Assembly (NCBI GenBank): GCA_014843695.1
Contig: CM026390.1
Coordinates: forward strand, 59,054,057-59,118,056
Direction of reading: 5' to 3'
Origin: Archivesica marissinica
Lineage: Eukaryota; Mollusca; Bivalvia; Venerida; Vesicomyidae
DNA length: 64,000 nt
This document shows, in pieces, positions 48,583-60,949 of the stretch; position 1 is the stretch's first letter; the number at the start of each line of letters is the position of its first letter. Both the position numbers and the translations under genes were made by a program. A model generated the notes under the pieces. It did not search any database. It had not been told where the DNA came from and saw only the letters and a list, made by a program, of their open reading frames with translations.

Positions 48583-49010
48583 GTGTAAACGGCACGGCTA
48601 GCTCGGTCGGTAGAGTTATCCAGTAAATGAAAGGCCCCGGGTGTAAGCGGCACAGCTAGCTCGGTCGGTAGAGTTATCCCTGTAAATGAAAGGTCCCGGG
48701 TGTAAGCGGCACGGCTAGCTCGGTCGGTAGAGTTATCCCTGTAAATGAAAGGTCCCGGGTGTAAGCGGCACGGCTAGCTCGGTCGGTAGAGTTATCCCTG
48801 TAAATGAAAGGCCCCGGGTGTAAGCGGCACAGCTAGCTCGGTCGGTAGAGTTATCCCTGTAAATGAAAGGTCCCGGGTGTAAGCGGCACGGCTAGCTCGG
48901 TCGGTAGAGTTATCCCTGTAAATGAAAGGTCCCGGGTGTAAGCGGCATGGCTAGCTTGGTCGGTAGAGTTATCCCTGTAAATGAAAGGTCCCGGGTTCGC
49001 TCCTCGGGTT
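48583..49010 (+). repeat. 59-bp tandem array of a tRNA-like half-module, 7 copies
   Basis: Units start at 48583, 48641, 48700, 48759, 48818, 48877 and 48936. Each contains 'ggctagctcggtcggtagag', a close match to the tRNA A box and D arm of a tRNA-Lys-like sequence, and ends 'gaaaggtcccgg'. Only the seventh unit continues into a B box ('gggttcgctcc', about 48989). The array is therefore six copies of a 5' half followed by one complete tRNA-like head. The anticodon arm does not pair properly, so none is a functional tRNA. The structure might come from a SINE head amplified by slippage at the 'cccggg' junction. Confidence 0.85.
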
Positions 49011-49174
49011 GGCTGAATATTTTTCTCACCCTGTGACATTTATTTGGTTTTAATTATATGCTTCTTATTTTCATCATAAACATTCGACATAAACAATCTT
49101 AAAATAAAAGTTTGTGATACTATTTATTATAAAATAAATAGAGTTTACTCACTTTAACAATTCTTGTCTCCTTC

Positions 49175-49405
49175 GTTATATATACTAGAGGACATAGAAA
49201 ACGCACACCTGCATTATATATATACTAGAGGACATAGAAAACGCACACCTACTGTATATACTACAGGACATAGCAAACGCACACCTACATTACATACTAG
49301 AGGACATAGAAAACGCACACTTACATTATATACTAGAGGACATAGAAAACGCACACCTACATTATATACTAGAGGACATAGAAAACGCACACCTACATTA
49401 TATGA
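49175..49405. repeat. About 36-bp minisatellite, 6-7 copies
   Basis: Units hold 'actagaggacatagaaaac' followed by 'gcacacctacattatat', with one to three bases of length variation. The 101-codon frame (49164-49469) repeats with it (GHRKRTPTL) and is not a gene. Confidence 0.88.
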
Positions 49406-49653
49406 TTATTATTACATGAAAACGAAATACGAACGATTCCAACAAAGATATATCTCATCTTTATTATAAAACACAAACTGAACAACTAAAAATATTCCAA
49501 AATGTTTAAACTATTTATTTAAATAGTTATTGTTTTTCATGTAAAAACACACTTATAGTTCAACGTCCTATCTCTACATTGTACACACATATTTTCTCCG
49601 GCGACACTGCAGCAACCCTTTACTTGTTCTCTATTGTAATAGCTCTGGATAAC
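49406..49653. other. AT-rich spacer, nothing recognised
   Basis: No features seen between the 36-bp array and the next SINE-A. Confidence 0.4.
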
Positions 49654-49895
49654 GTGGAAGTCGTGATAACGCAGTGGTAGCGCGTTCGCTTCGGGTGCGA
49701 TAGGCCTGGGATTCGAGCTCCACTGGAGACCTGCCGTTACGATTTGAGCCCGTAGGCAATGTATTTAAATTCCACGTTGCCTCTTCTCTCTCCCTCGTGG
49801 CGATGGATTCCACAAGGAGTGAGGTCTCGAGAGTGATTAATATAAGTTGTATGAACTTGTTTCGCAATCGAGCTAAAATAAATTTGTATAAACTA
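49654..49895 (+). mobile_element. SINE-A, full-length copy with the clearest tRNA-Pro-like head
   Basis: The head reads 'gtggaagtcgtgataacgca', and the anticodon arm 'ttcgcttcgggtgcga' contains CGG in the loop as in tRNA-Pro(CGG). The B box is 'gggattcgagctcc'. The body (gcccgtaggcaatg), 'gcgatggattccac' and the tail 'cgcaatcgagctaaaataaa' are complete. Confidence 0.85.
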
Positions 49896-50450
49896 AATAA
49901 TAATTTCAATAGAACGTGCATTGGTAATGGAAATATGTTATAATAAACCTGTGAAATTGAGATTATCAATCAGATGAAAGGTGTGTTTATGGCAAGGGGA
50001 AGGTGGTTGACTACATACTGATGGTTATAAATCACTATGCTTGGTGCAGTTATACAATTAAAGTCAACGCGATATTTATTGGCTTTACGGTGATAAATAA
50101 GATCTGTTAACACTCTGGGAGATATGAAAACTGCACCCAAAACAACATGCTGAACTCTGTCTGTATACTGGTTTGTTAGTACCTCCCCCCACCCCCGCAC
50201 ACAATGTATGGGTCACCGTTGATATGTACATGCCTTGGACATTGTGCCTTGTGTAAAAAGAATCGTTCCAAGAATCGGTTGAGAGATTATGATAGCGTGT
50301 TGAAACTGGCATTAAACATACTCGGTGTCTGCAACTAGTTTATTGTAAACTTGTTTATTATAGTGTCACTCCTATTTAAATAAAGGGCCAGTCATTTCTG
50401 ACTTATGAGACACTTCATTTTATGAACATCAGTACTTCTCGAATCATATG
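49896..50450. other. Unique DNA, nothing recognised
   Basis: Two short minus-strand frames (75-76 codons, 49970-50312) have no motif. Confidence 0.4.
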
Positions 50451-50454
50451 CGTG

Positions 50455-50600
50455 TATGCCTGGCGCCAGGCTTGTAGGCAATCGGTAACCATTATTTAAC
50501 TGGCGGCTCACCAACCGGCCATATCAGAACAATCCCCTGACGAGGTTCGAAACTCCGTAGGCGGACGCCTTAACCACTAGGTCACGTATGTCGATTCCAG
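50455..50600 (-). mobile_element. SINE-E: another tRNA-derived element
   Basis: On the minus strand, 'gtgacctagtggttaaggcg' (A-box region) is followed by 'ggagtttcgaacctcg' (B box) and a body ending in 'ggcgccagg'. It is a single copy here, so family ends are uncertain. It could also be a decayed tRNA pseudogene. Confidence 0.55.
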
Positions 50601-50635
50601 AACAAGGTCTTTCAACATGATACTCATAGCTCTGG

Positions 50636-50838
50636 TTTAAGCTTTATTTATTTTACAACGATTGCAAGCAAGTTTTAACAACTTATATTAATCACTCTTG
50701 TTGGCGCGGATGAAATGTGGCCATTTCGTTTGGGAGGAAACCGTAGTGCCCAGAGAAAACATACTTCCCGGTTCGAGGATCGAACCCGGGTTGCATGGGT
50801 GAGAAGCGAGCGCTAACCACTGAGCTAATCGAACAGCC
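50636..50838 (-). mobile_element. SINE-C, minus strand, internal deletion
   Basis: The tail is at the left (tttatttattttacaacg), and the head at the right carries both boxes (minus strand: ggctgttcgattagctc, gggttcgatcc). The section between 'gaccgggaagtatg' and 'ttttctctgggc' is deleted, removing about 50 bases. The flanks 'tagctct' (50627 and 50842) may be the target-site duplication. The anticodon region (cgcttctcaccc) resembles tRNA-Glu. Confidence 0.8.
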
Positions 50839-50957
50839 GCCTAGCTCTCGAGATCCAAATCATGTAACCCATCGTCATGAGGGAGAGATAAGAGGTATTG
50901 TGCAGTTAAGTGTCTTGTTGCTTACTATATTGTTGTAGGTTTTGAAGTACTTTAGAT

Positions 50958-51107
50958 GTGTGTGTTTATGTTTATTTATCGTCGCTACCGGTTGCCCATA
51001 TGAGCGACTCCTCCTGAAGAGATTAGTTATTTAGATACTAATCTTTTCAGGAGGCGTTGCTCATCCAATATGAATAACCGGTAGTGACGATAAATAAACG
51101 TAAAACA
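50958..51107. repeat. Palindrome made of two opposed SINE-B 3' ends
   Basis: Bases 50961-51028 are a SINE-B 3' end on the minus strand (tttatcgtcgctaccggtt). Bases 51035-51107 are another 3' end in plus orientation (gtagtgacgataaataaac). They meet at 'gattagttatttagatac', giving an imperfect inverted repeat of about 147 bp. Confidence 0.8.
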
Positions 51108-51333
51108 CATAATCTTTGAGGAATACACAAAATGTTGCCTTTAAAATACACCGAAGTGCAAGGTCAACAAAACATGACAATATTTCTTGGGAATGTCAGA
51201 TTTTAATTTGGCATGATTTTTATTTGAATATTTCACAAATAAAAATACGTATCTTGAAATAATTTCATATTTAATGTTACCATGTACATTAAAATAAAAT
51301 GCATAAAAACATGAAAACTTCCCACTGAAAAAG

Positions 51334-51538
51334 AGGAGTGTGCAATGACACAGACAGAGACACATTCCAGAGTCTCCTCTTGTTCTTTTACGTGCATGGT
51401 ATACAGCACCGACACGAGACCTAGTTTTAAAGTCACATCTGAAAGACTGTTAATTTTATTAGGGTCAGACGGGGGATCGAACCTGCGATCCCTGGATCAC
51501 CAGTCCAGGGTGTTACCACTAGACTACAGATCCGTATG
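51334..51538 (-). mobile_element. SINE-B head and body, separated from its 3' end
   Basis: This starts where the minus-strand 3' end at 50958-51028 stops ('gaggagtgtgcaatgacac') and runs to the head ('ggatcaccagtccaggg', 'atccgtatg'). It therefore looks like the remaining part of one SINE-B split by about 300 bp. The 122-codon frame at 51345-51713 is not a gene. Confidence 0.78.
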
Positions 51539-52310
51539 TAATAACTTTAAAATGTCCTTTGATTGGTGTTTATTTCACCAAGTTACTTTCGTGGTAATGT
51601 GGTGTTACGTGGTAATGTGGTGTTATTCTATCCTCTCCTACTTCTGCGAATGTTGTATTTGTTCCAGCCACAAAATGAAAAAAACAAGACCATGCACCCA
51701 GTTACATTCGTAAAATCCGCCAACATCTGAAGAAAACAATTTTATGATGACAACAACCTGTACAATGTGGTAGCTTGACAATAAATGTTCGACGCACGGC
51801 AATAAATCATGCGTTTGTATGTCGGACATCCAGGAACCCTCTGAGTGTGAACAGCGTAATGTTAACATACATCATAACGGTGTTGATGTGTCTCGAATTT
51901 GATTTAGCCCGTACCTGTGATGGATTTATCTCTCTTGAAGACTGACGACCGGCAGGCGGCGCTGTATTTCTGTCTCCGGTTGACATTTGCCATTATAAGA
52001 AACACCTGTATATTGTTGCATATGACAGGACACCTGATGATAATGATTTGTTAGGTAATCAACATCTAGTTGAAGCATGACAATGTGTGACTTTGATAAT
52101 GTTTTGCGCAATAATGGTGACAGAATGTCGGAGAAAAAATATCACTTGCGAAATATGGAAAGATAATGAATTATAATCGAATTATGAGTCGTTTTGATTG
52201 ATGACCTGTTATTGTCCGATTGTATGAATGGTGAAGATGAAGGTATGACATTGTGCAGTATGACAGTGCTTGTTTCCGGAAAGATACGCAATGAGAGATA
52301 CGTATGCAAT
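51539..52310. other. Unique DNA, nothing recognised
   Basis: A short direct repeat 'gtggtaatgtggtgtta' lies at 51591-51626. Otherwise no features are seen. Confidence 0.4.
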
Positions 52311-52312
52311 TA

Positions 52313-52508
52313 CAGTCTACATCCGTTATGTCAAAGTCCATTATGTCGAATTCTCTGTTTATCTCGAAGTCGGATCAAAGTCCCGTTTCAGACACTAGCA
52401 TTTACATATAACTGGCTGCGTTTATATATAATTTCCTTATGTCAAACTTCGGTTATGTCGAATTATTTTGTTCGGTCCGACGGAATTCGACATAACGGAT
52501 GTAGACTG
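52313..52508. mobile_element. TA-MITE family 2 (CAGTCTACATCC ends)
   Basis: TA stands at 52311-52312 and 52509-52510. The ends read 'cagtctacatccgttatgtc' and 'gacataacggatgtagactg', a perfect 20-bp inverted repeat. The interior repeats 'ttatgtcgaatt'-type blocks. At 196 bp and without a frame, it is a non-autonomous element, probably Tc1/mariner-like. The 105-codon frame through it is incidental. Confidence 0.85.
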
Positions 52509-52514
52509 TAGTTG

Positions 52515-53034
52515 AATTTCTGAAAAACTGATGAACTAAATTCATATCATCATAGCACAGAAAAGAGACCACTACCCGAACCTTGTCGTGAGGTATAAAA
52601 GTCTAAATGATCAAGGGCCTGTTACGCTCGCCCATATGGTTCGCCGGAGGCGAGGGTAAATAAGCTCAATCATCAACATCGGCCTGTTTACCCCAGCCAC
52701 ACATTCAGCTGCAGTTCAGATATCAAAACCCGTCCTTTGAGTTCTCTTTTACTTTACATCTATATAATCCCGGACCTAGAAGTCAATTATTCAGAAAGTC
52801 ATTTATCTTCTCTGGCAATACTAGCTGGCATGTTTTACCAACTAATGTTAGAATTGCCCCATCAGTCAGTCAATTTAAGTAATGTTATTTAATTTTAAGC
52901 AGCTCACACTCAATGTATAATTACTATACTATATAATCTATTTACTTCTCTTATTTTTAGTTAAAGGTTATTTAACGCTACTGGTAGCCCATTTGATCGA
53001 CGGGCAGTTTACCTTTCATTGCCCGGGCAGGCTT
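52515..53034. other. Unique DNA, nothing recognised
   Basis: Contains 'cgcccatatggttcgccgg' near 52629, loosely like SINE-B sequence, but too short to call. No frames. Confidence 0.4.
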
Positions 53035-53044
53035 ACATGTCTTT

Positions 53045-53276
53045 AGTTTATACACATTTATTTGAGCTCGATTGCGAAACAAGTTCTTATAACTTATATT
53101 AATCACTCTCGAGATCTCAATCCTGATGGAATCCATCGCCACGAAGGAGAGAGAAGAGGCATGTGGAATTTAAATGCCTTTCCTAAGGACACAATCGTAA
53201 CGGCTCCAGCTGGGCTCGACCTCCGGGCCTTTCGCACATGAAGCGAACGCGCTACCACTGAGCTATCACGACTTCC
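53045..53276 (-). mobile_element. SINE-A, minus strand, with clear target-site duplication
   Basis: Full-length from the tail (atttgagctcgattgcga) to the head (gctatcacgacttcc). The minus-strand B box region reads 'gaggtcgagccc'. It is flanked by 'acatgtcttt' at 53035-53044 and 53277-53286. Confidence 0.88.
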
Positions 53277-53286
53277 ACATGTCTTT

Positions 53287-54123
<837 letters not shown>

Positions 54124-54316
54124 ACATATTAATCACTCTCGTTGCCGCAAATGAAAGCGTAAATGCGGTCATTCGTGTGGGAGGAAATCGGAGTACCCAG
54201 AGAAAACCCACATGTCCGACCACCGTACCATCTCACATACTTCCCGGTTCGAGGATCTAGTCTGGTTGCACTGGTGAGAAGCGAGCGCGCTAACCACTGC
54301 GCTAATCGGACAGCCC
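54124..54316 (-). mobile_element. SINE-C with complete tRNA-like head, minus strand
   Basis: On the minus strand, the head starts 'ggctgtccgattagcgcag' and continues 'tggttagcgcgctcgcttct'. The B box has decayed (agactagatcc). The conserved section 'gtgggttttctctggg' and 'gatttcctcccacacg' is present. The tail beyond 'gattaatatgtgcc' is missing and replaced by the CAGG run. Confidence 0.83.
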
Positions 54317-54402
54317 ATGGTTTGTGTTTGGTATTTGCTCTATCATGACGATATGGTATTCAAGGGATACACAGGGCACCATATACACGTCACGGTTGGA
54401 TC

Positions 54403-54473
54403 GCACGCGCACACACACATACACACATATACACATACACACACACACACACACGCACACGCGCGCACATACA
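54403..54473. repeat. (CA)n-rich tract with CG steps
   Basis: Alternating purine-pyrimidine sequence (acacacacac, cgcacacgcgcgcac) of about 70 bases, ending 15 bases upstream of the tRNA-Ser gene. Such tracts can adopt Z-form DNA, which is general knowledge and not shown here. Confidence 0.9.
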
Positions 54474-54488
54474 GAAATAGACAAATCA

Positions 54489-54570
54489 GCTGCGATGGCC
54501 GAGTGGTTAAGGCGTTGGACTTGAAATCCAATGGGCAATGCCCGCGTAGGTTCGAACCCTGCTCGCAGCG
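54489..54570 (+). tRNA. tRNA-Ser(TGA)
   Basis: An 82-nt class II tRNA. The acceptor stem gctgcga pairs with tcgcagc (54563-54569) and the discriminator is G. The D arm is gccgagtggttaaggc. The anticodon arm is ttgga-cttgaaa-tccaa, with TGA at the anticodon, reading UCN serine codons. The variable arm tgggcaatgccc forms a hairpin. The T arm is gtagg-ttcgaac-cctgc with one G-T pair. The A box (tggccgagtgg) and B box (ggttcgaaccc) are intact, and T-runs follow at 54575-54578 and 54583-54588 for pol III termination. No CCA is encoded, as expected in eukaryotes, and there is no intron. Unlike the SINE heads, all stems pair, so I take it as functional. Confidence 0.93.
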
Positions 54571-54574
54571 TATA

Positions 54575-54588
54575 TTTTCCCATTTTTT
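54575..54588 (+). terminator. Pol III terminator of tRNA-Ser
   Basis: TTTT five bases after the tRNA end, with a backup run of six T residues at 54583-54588. Confidence 0.75.
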
Positions 54589-55132
54589 AAATAAGAAACT
54601 TTAGGAAGATACATTAATTTAAGTATTGTTAATATATGAGTGTAGATTAATACCTTATTTCTTACTTAAATGTAATATATCAATTGAATACACATATATT
54701 CGATTTACGAAACAAGTGTACATGTATACAACATACATCATACGCAATGGCATCCATCGACATGAGGGAGAGAGGCTGAGAGGCAGAGAGCAAGAGAGGG
54801 AGAGAAGCAGATATGTGGATAGAGTTTAAGCATGATTTATTTCAGTATTTGTACATGTAATCAAGAAATGAACATTTTACATATAATTTAACAGCAGTAG
54901 ACTGAAAGGGATTCTTCTTGTTGATTTCGGCACTCCCTCAATATTGAGGATTATGTGCCGATTAGAACAAAAGAAAACTTATATAGTTCTTCCCCCTTAT
55001 GTGGATTTGAATGTCTTTCATAAGGATACTGTTGGGGCTCGAACTCGCACCATACATCAATTGAATACTGAATTGATAGACGTAGCTGAAACAATGACCG
55101 TAAATCCACTTTATTGTATGTATATTGGAAAC
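54589..55132. other. Unique AT-rich DNA, nothing recognised
   Basis: A short GA-rich patch lies at 54765-54815. The 76-codon frame at 54944-55174 has no motif and enters the following repeat. Confidence 0.4.
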
Positions 55133-55300
55133 AGGACACACCTGTTGATGCATAGCACCACTGAGGGGAACTAACGTTTATATTGTTTCAGTATTCCGCT
55201 TACGCTTAACTACAGGACACACCTGTTGATGCATAGCACCACTGAGGGGAACTAACGTTTATATTGTTTCAGTATTCCGCTTACGCTTAACTACAGGATA
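55133..55300. repeat. 81-bp tandem repeat, 2.1 copies
   Basis: 'aggacacacctgttgatgc' starts at 55133 and 55214 with identical sequence through 'cgcttacgcttaactac'. A third copy begins at 55295 and soon passes into the 22-bp array. Confidence 0.9.
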
Positions 55301-55309
55301 CACCTGTAT

Positions 55310-58300
55310 TCTAACACCAGTATCTATGATAACTAACACCAGTATCCATGATATCTAACACCAGTATCTATGATATCTAACACCAGTATCCATGATATCT
55401 AACACCAGTATCCATGATATCTAACACCAGTATACATGATATGATATCTAATACCAGTATCCATGATATCTAACACCAGTATTCATGATATCTAACACCA
55501 GTATCCATGATATCTAATACCAGTATACATGATATCTAACACCAGTATACATGATATCTAACACCAGTATCCATGATATCTAACACCAGTATACATGATA
55601 TCTAACACCAGGATCCATGATATCTAACACCAGTATCCATGATATATAACACCAGTATACATGATATCTAGCACCAGTATTCATGATATCTAACACCAGT
55701 ATATATGATATCTAACACCAGTATCCATGATATCCAACACCAGTATACATGATATCTAACACCAGTATCCATGATATCTAACACCAGTATCCATGATATC
55801 TAACACCAGTATACATGAGATCTAACACCAGTATCCATGATATCTAACACCAGTGTGCATGATATCTAACACCAGTATACATGATATCTAACACCAGTAT
55901 GCATGATATCTAACACCAGTGTCCATGATATCTAACACCAGTATACATGATATCTAACACCAGTATACATGATATCTAACACCAGTATCTATGATATCTA
56001 ACACCAGTATCCATGATATCTAACACCAGTATCCATGATATCTAACACCAGTATCCATGATATCTAACACCAGTATACATGATATCTAACACCAGTATGC
56101 ATGATATCTAACACCAGTGTCCATGATATCTAACACCAGTATACATGATATCTAACACCAGTATACATGATATCTAACACCAGTATACATGATATCTAAC
56201 ACCAGTATACATGCTATCTAGCACCAGTCTCCATGATATCTAACACCAGTATCCATGATATATAACACCAGTATCCATGATATCTAACACCAGTATCCAT
56301 GATATCTAACACCAATATACATGATATCTAACACCATTATCCATGATATCTAACACCAGTATCCATGATATCTAACCCAAGTATCCATGATATCTAACAC
56401 CAGTATCCATGATATCTAACACCAGTATCCATGATATCTAACACCAGTATCCATGATATCTAACACCAGTATCCATGATATCTAACACCAGTATTCATGA
56501 TATCTAACACCAGTATCCATGATATCTAATACCAGTATACATGATATCTAACACCAGTATACATGATATCTAACACCAGTATCCATGATATCTAACACCA
56601 GTATCCATGATATCTAGCACCAGTATCCATGATATCTAACACCAGTATCCATGATATCTAATACCAGTATCCATGATATCTAACACCAGTCTCCATGATA
56701 TATAACACCAGTATCCATGATATCTAACACCGGTATACTTGATATCTAACACCAGTATCCATGCTATCTAACACCAGTATCCATGATATATAACACCAGT
56801 ATCCATGATATATAACACCAGTATCCATGATATCTAACACCAGTATCCATGATATCTAACACCAGTATCCATGATATCTAGCACCAGTATCCATGATATC
56901 TAACACCAGTATCCATGATATCTAATACCAGTATCCATGATATCTAACACCAGTCTCCATGATATATAACACCAGTATCCATGATATCTAACACCGTTTG
57001 TATCTAACACCAGTTCCATGATATATAACACCAGTATCCATGATATCTAACACCAGTATCCATGATATCTAACCCAAGTATACATTATATCTAACACCAG
57101 TATCCATGATATCTAACACCAGTATCCATGATATCTAGCACCAGTATACATGATATGATATATAATACCAGTATCCATGATATCTAACCCAAGTATACAT
57201 TATATCTAACACCAGGATACATGATATCTCACACCAGTATCAATGATATCTAACACCAGTATCCATGATATCTAACACCAGTATACATGATATCTAACAC
57301 CAATATCCATGATATCTAACACCAGTATCCATGCTATATAATACCAGTATCCATGCTATCTAACACCAGTATCCATGATATATAACACCAGTATACATGA
57401 TATCTAACACCAGTATCCATGCTATATAATACCAGTATCCATGCTATCTAACACCAGTATCCATGATATATAACACCAGTATACATGATATCTAACACCA
57501 GTCTCCATGATATCTAACCCCAGTGTCCATGATATCTAATATCAGTATCCATGATATCTAACACCAGTATCCATGATATCTAACACCAGTATCCATGATA
57601 TCTAACACCAGGATACATGATATCTCACACCAGTATCAATGATATCTAACACCAGTATCCATGATATCTAATACCAGTATCCATGATATCTAACACCAGT
57701 ATCCATGATATCTAGCACCAGTATCCATGATATCTAACACCAGTATCCATGATATCTAACACCAGTATCCATGATATCTAACACCAGTATCCATGATATC
57801 TAACACCAGTATTCATGATATCTAACACCTGTATCCATGATATCTAATACCAGTATACATGATATCTAACACCAGTATACATGATATCTAACACCAGTAT
57901 CCATGATATCTAACACCAGTATCAATGATATCTAGCACCAGTATCCATGATATCTAACACCAGTATCCATGATATCTAATACCAGTATCCATGATATCTA
58001 ACACCAGTCTCCATGATATATAACACCAGTATCCATGATATCTAACACCGGTATACTTGATATCTAACACCAGTATCCATGCTATCTAACACCAGTATCC
58101 ATGATATATAACACCAGTATCCATGATATCTAACACCAGTATCCATGATATCTAACCCAAGTATACATTATATCTAACACCAGTATCCATGATATCTAAC
58201 ACCAATATCCATGATATCTAACACCAGTATCCATGATATCTAACACCAGTATACATGATATCTAACACCAGTATCCATGATATCTAACACCAGTATACAT

Positions 58301-59225
58301 GATATATAATACCAGTATACATGATATCTAACACCAGTATCCATGATATCTAACACCAGTATCCATGATATCTAACACCAGTATCCATGATATATAACAC
58401 CAGTATCCATGATATCTAGCACCAGTATACATGATATGATATCTAATACCAGTATCCATGATATCTAACCCAAGTATACATTATATCTAACACCAGGATA
58501 CATGATATCTCACACCAGTATCAATGATATCTAACACCAGTATCCATGATATCTAACACCAATATCCATGATATCTAACACCAGTATACATGATATCTAA
58601 CACCAGTATACATGATATCTAATACCAGTATCCATGATATCTAATACCAGTATACATGATATAAACACCAATATCCATGATATCTAACACCAGTATCCAT
58701 GCTATATAATACCATTATCCATGCTATCTAACACCATTATCCATGATATATAACACCAGTATACATGATATCTAACACCAGTATACATGATATCTAACCC
58801 CAGTATCCATGATATCTAATATCAGTATCCATGATATCTAACACCAGTATCCATGATATCTAACACCAGTATCCATGATATCTAACACCAGGATACATGA
58901 TATCTCACACCAGTATCAATGATATCTAACACCAGTATCCATGATATCTAATACCAGTATCCATGATATATAACACCAGTATATATGATATCTAACACCA
59001 GTTTATCCATGATATATAACACCAGTAGCCATGATATCTAACACCAGTACCCATGATATCTAACACCAGTACCCATGATATCTAACACCAGTATCCATGA
59101 TATCTAACACCAGTATCCATGATATCTAACACCAGTACCCATGATATCTAACACCAGTATCCATGATATCTTATACCAGTATCCATGATATCTAACACCA
59201 GTAATCCATGACATTTAATACCACA
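55310..59225. repeat. 22-bp minisatellite, about 178 copies
   Basis: The unit core is 'tctaacaccagtatccatga' and ends with 'ta'. Variation is concentrated at one position (tatCcat or tatAcat). Occasional units gain 'atgat' (55440, 57155, 58435) or lose bases (about 56995). Each unit brings TAA and the period is not divisible by three, so no frames are open. The blocks around 57180-57240 and 58460-58520 share the same order of variants, which again indicates segmental amplification. Confidence 0.95.
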
Positions 59226-59682
59226 TACTATCTAACACAATATGTAGAATTAACATTCTGTTAATTTCATTTAGATAAACTAGCAGCCCGCGCATATTTA
59301 TGTATGGCCACCAAGTGACCTGCTTGATACCTCGGATGTAACGTTGGCACGTGCACCGCTGCACGCTTTGGCATCATACGATCATGTCAATACTTATTGT
59401 TATTTGTTTCTTTACAAAATAAAATAAAAACAAACTATAATCGTGGCTTGGTATGACGTTACTTTGCACATATGTTGCTTTGTATGAGGTTACTTTGTAT
59501 TAGTTCACATTTATGTATATATTATTAATTTATTATGCTGTGCAATGTTACGTAATTGGTTTCATATATACAGTTCATTATTGCCATGCTGTAATTCACT
59601 GATATGTTATTATGCGCTTAAATGATTATGTTACCTTGGCGCGCTGCGCTTTAGTTGGAGTTGTAGTTAGATATAGAATAAC
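59226..59682. other. Non-repetitive insert between two arrays
   Basis: AT-rich DNA without frames. It separates the 22-bp array from the 27-bp array. Confidence 0.5.
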
Positions 59683-60920
59683 GCTCTCTGTGCACCCGTA
59701 CCTTGGTTAGCTCTCTGTGCACCCTTACCTTGGTTAGCTCTCTGTGCACCCTTACCTTGGTTAGCTCTCTGTGCACCCATACCTTGGTTAGCTCTCTGTG
59801 CACCCTTACCTTGGTTAGCTCTCTGTGCACCCATACCTTGGTTAGCTCTCTGTGCAACCTTACCTTGGTTAGCTCTCTGTGCACCCATACCTTGGTTAGC
59901 TCTCTGTGCACCCATACCTTGGTTAGCTCTCTGTGCACCCATACCTTGGTTAGCTCTCTGTGCACCCATACCTTGGTTAGCTCTCTGTGCACCCATACCT
60001 TGGTTAGCTCTCTGTGCACCCGTACCTTGGTTAGCTCTCTGTGCACCCTTACCTTGGTTAGCTCTCTGTGCACCATACCTTGGTTAGCTCTCTGTGCACC
60101 CATACCTTGGTTAGCTCTCTGTGCACCCATACCTTGGTTAGCTCTCTGTGCACCCTACCTTGGTTGGTCTCTGTGCACCCGTACCTTGGTTAGCTCTCTG
60201 TGCACCCATACCTTGGTTAGCTCTATGTGCACCCATACCTTGGTTAGCTCTCTGTGCACCCATACCTTGGTTAGCTCTCTGTGCACCCATACCTTGATTA
60301 TGTCTCTGTGCACCCGTACCTTGGTTAGCTCTCTGTGCACCCATACCTTGGTTAGCTCTCTGTGCACCCATACCTTGGTTAGCTCTATGTGCACACATAC
60401 CTTGGTTAGCTCTCTGTGCACACATACCTTGGTTAGCTCTCTGTGCACCCATACCTTGGTTAGCTCTCTGTGCACCCATACCTTGGTTAGCTCTCTGTGC
60501 ACCCGTACCTTGGTTAGCTCTCTGTGCACCCATACCTTGGTTAGCTCTCTGTGCACCATTACCTTGGTTAGCTCTATGTGCACCCACACCTTGGTTAGCT
60601 CTATGTGCACCCATACCTTGGTTAGCTCTCTGTGCACCCATACCTTGGTTAGCTCTCTGTGCACCCATACCTTGGTTAGCTCTCTGTGCACCCATACCTT
60701 GGTTAGCTCTCTGTGCACCCATACCTTGGTTAGCTCTCTGTGCACCTGTACCTTGGTTAGCTCTGTGTGCACCCATACCTTGGTTAGCTCTCTGTGCACC
60801 CTTATCATGGTTAGCTCTCTGTGCACCCATACCTTGGTTAGCACTCTGTGTACCCATACCTTGGTTAGCTCTCTGTGCACCCTTACCTCTGTTAGCTCTC
60901 TGTGCACCCTTACCTTGGTT
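59683..60920. repeat. 27-bp minisatellite, about 46 copies
   Basis: The unit core is 'ctctctgtgcacccatacct' followed by 'tggttag'. The period is a multiple of three, so a 421-codon plus-strand frame (59703-60968; VSSLCTHTL) and minus-strand frames of 109-265 codons (such as GAQRANQGM) are open at the same time. Open frames on both strands with the same periodicity argue against coding. Confidence 0.94.
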
Positions 60921-60942
60921 GTTTGTTTGTTTGTTTGTTTAA
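60921..60942. repeat. (GTTT)n microsatellite
   Basis: About five GTTT units end the 27-bp array. Confidence 0.85.
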
Positions 60943-60949
60943 CTAGCAC

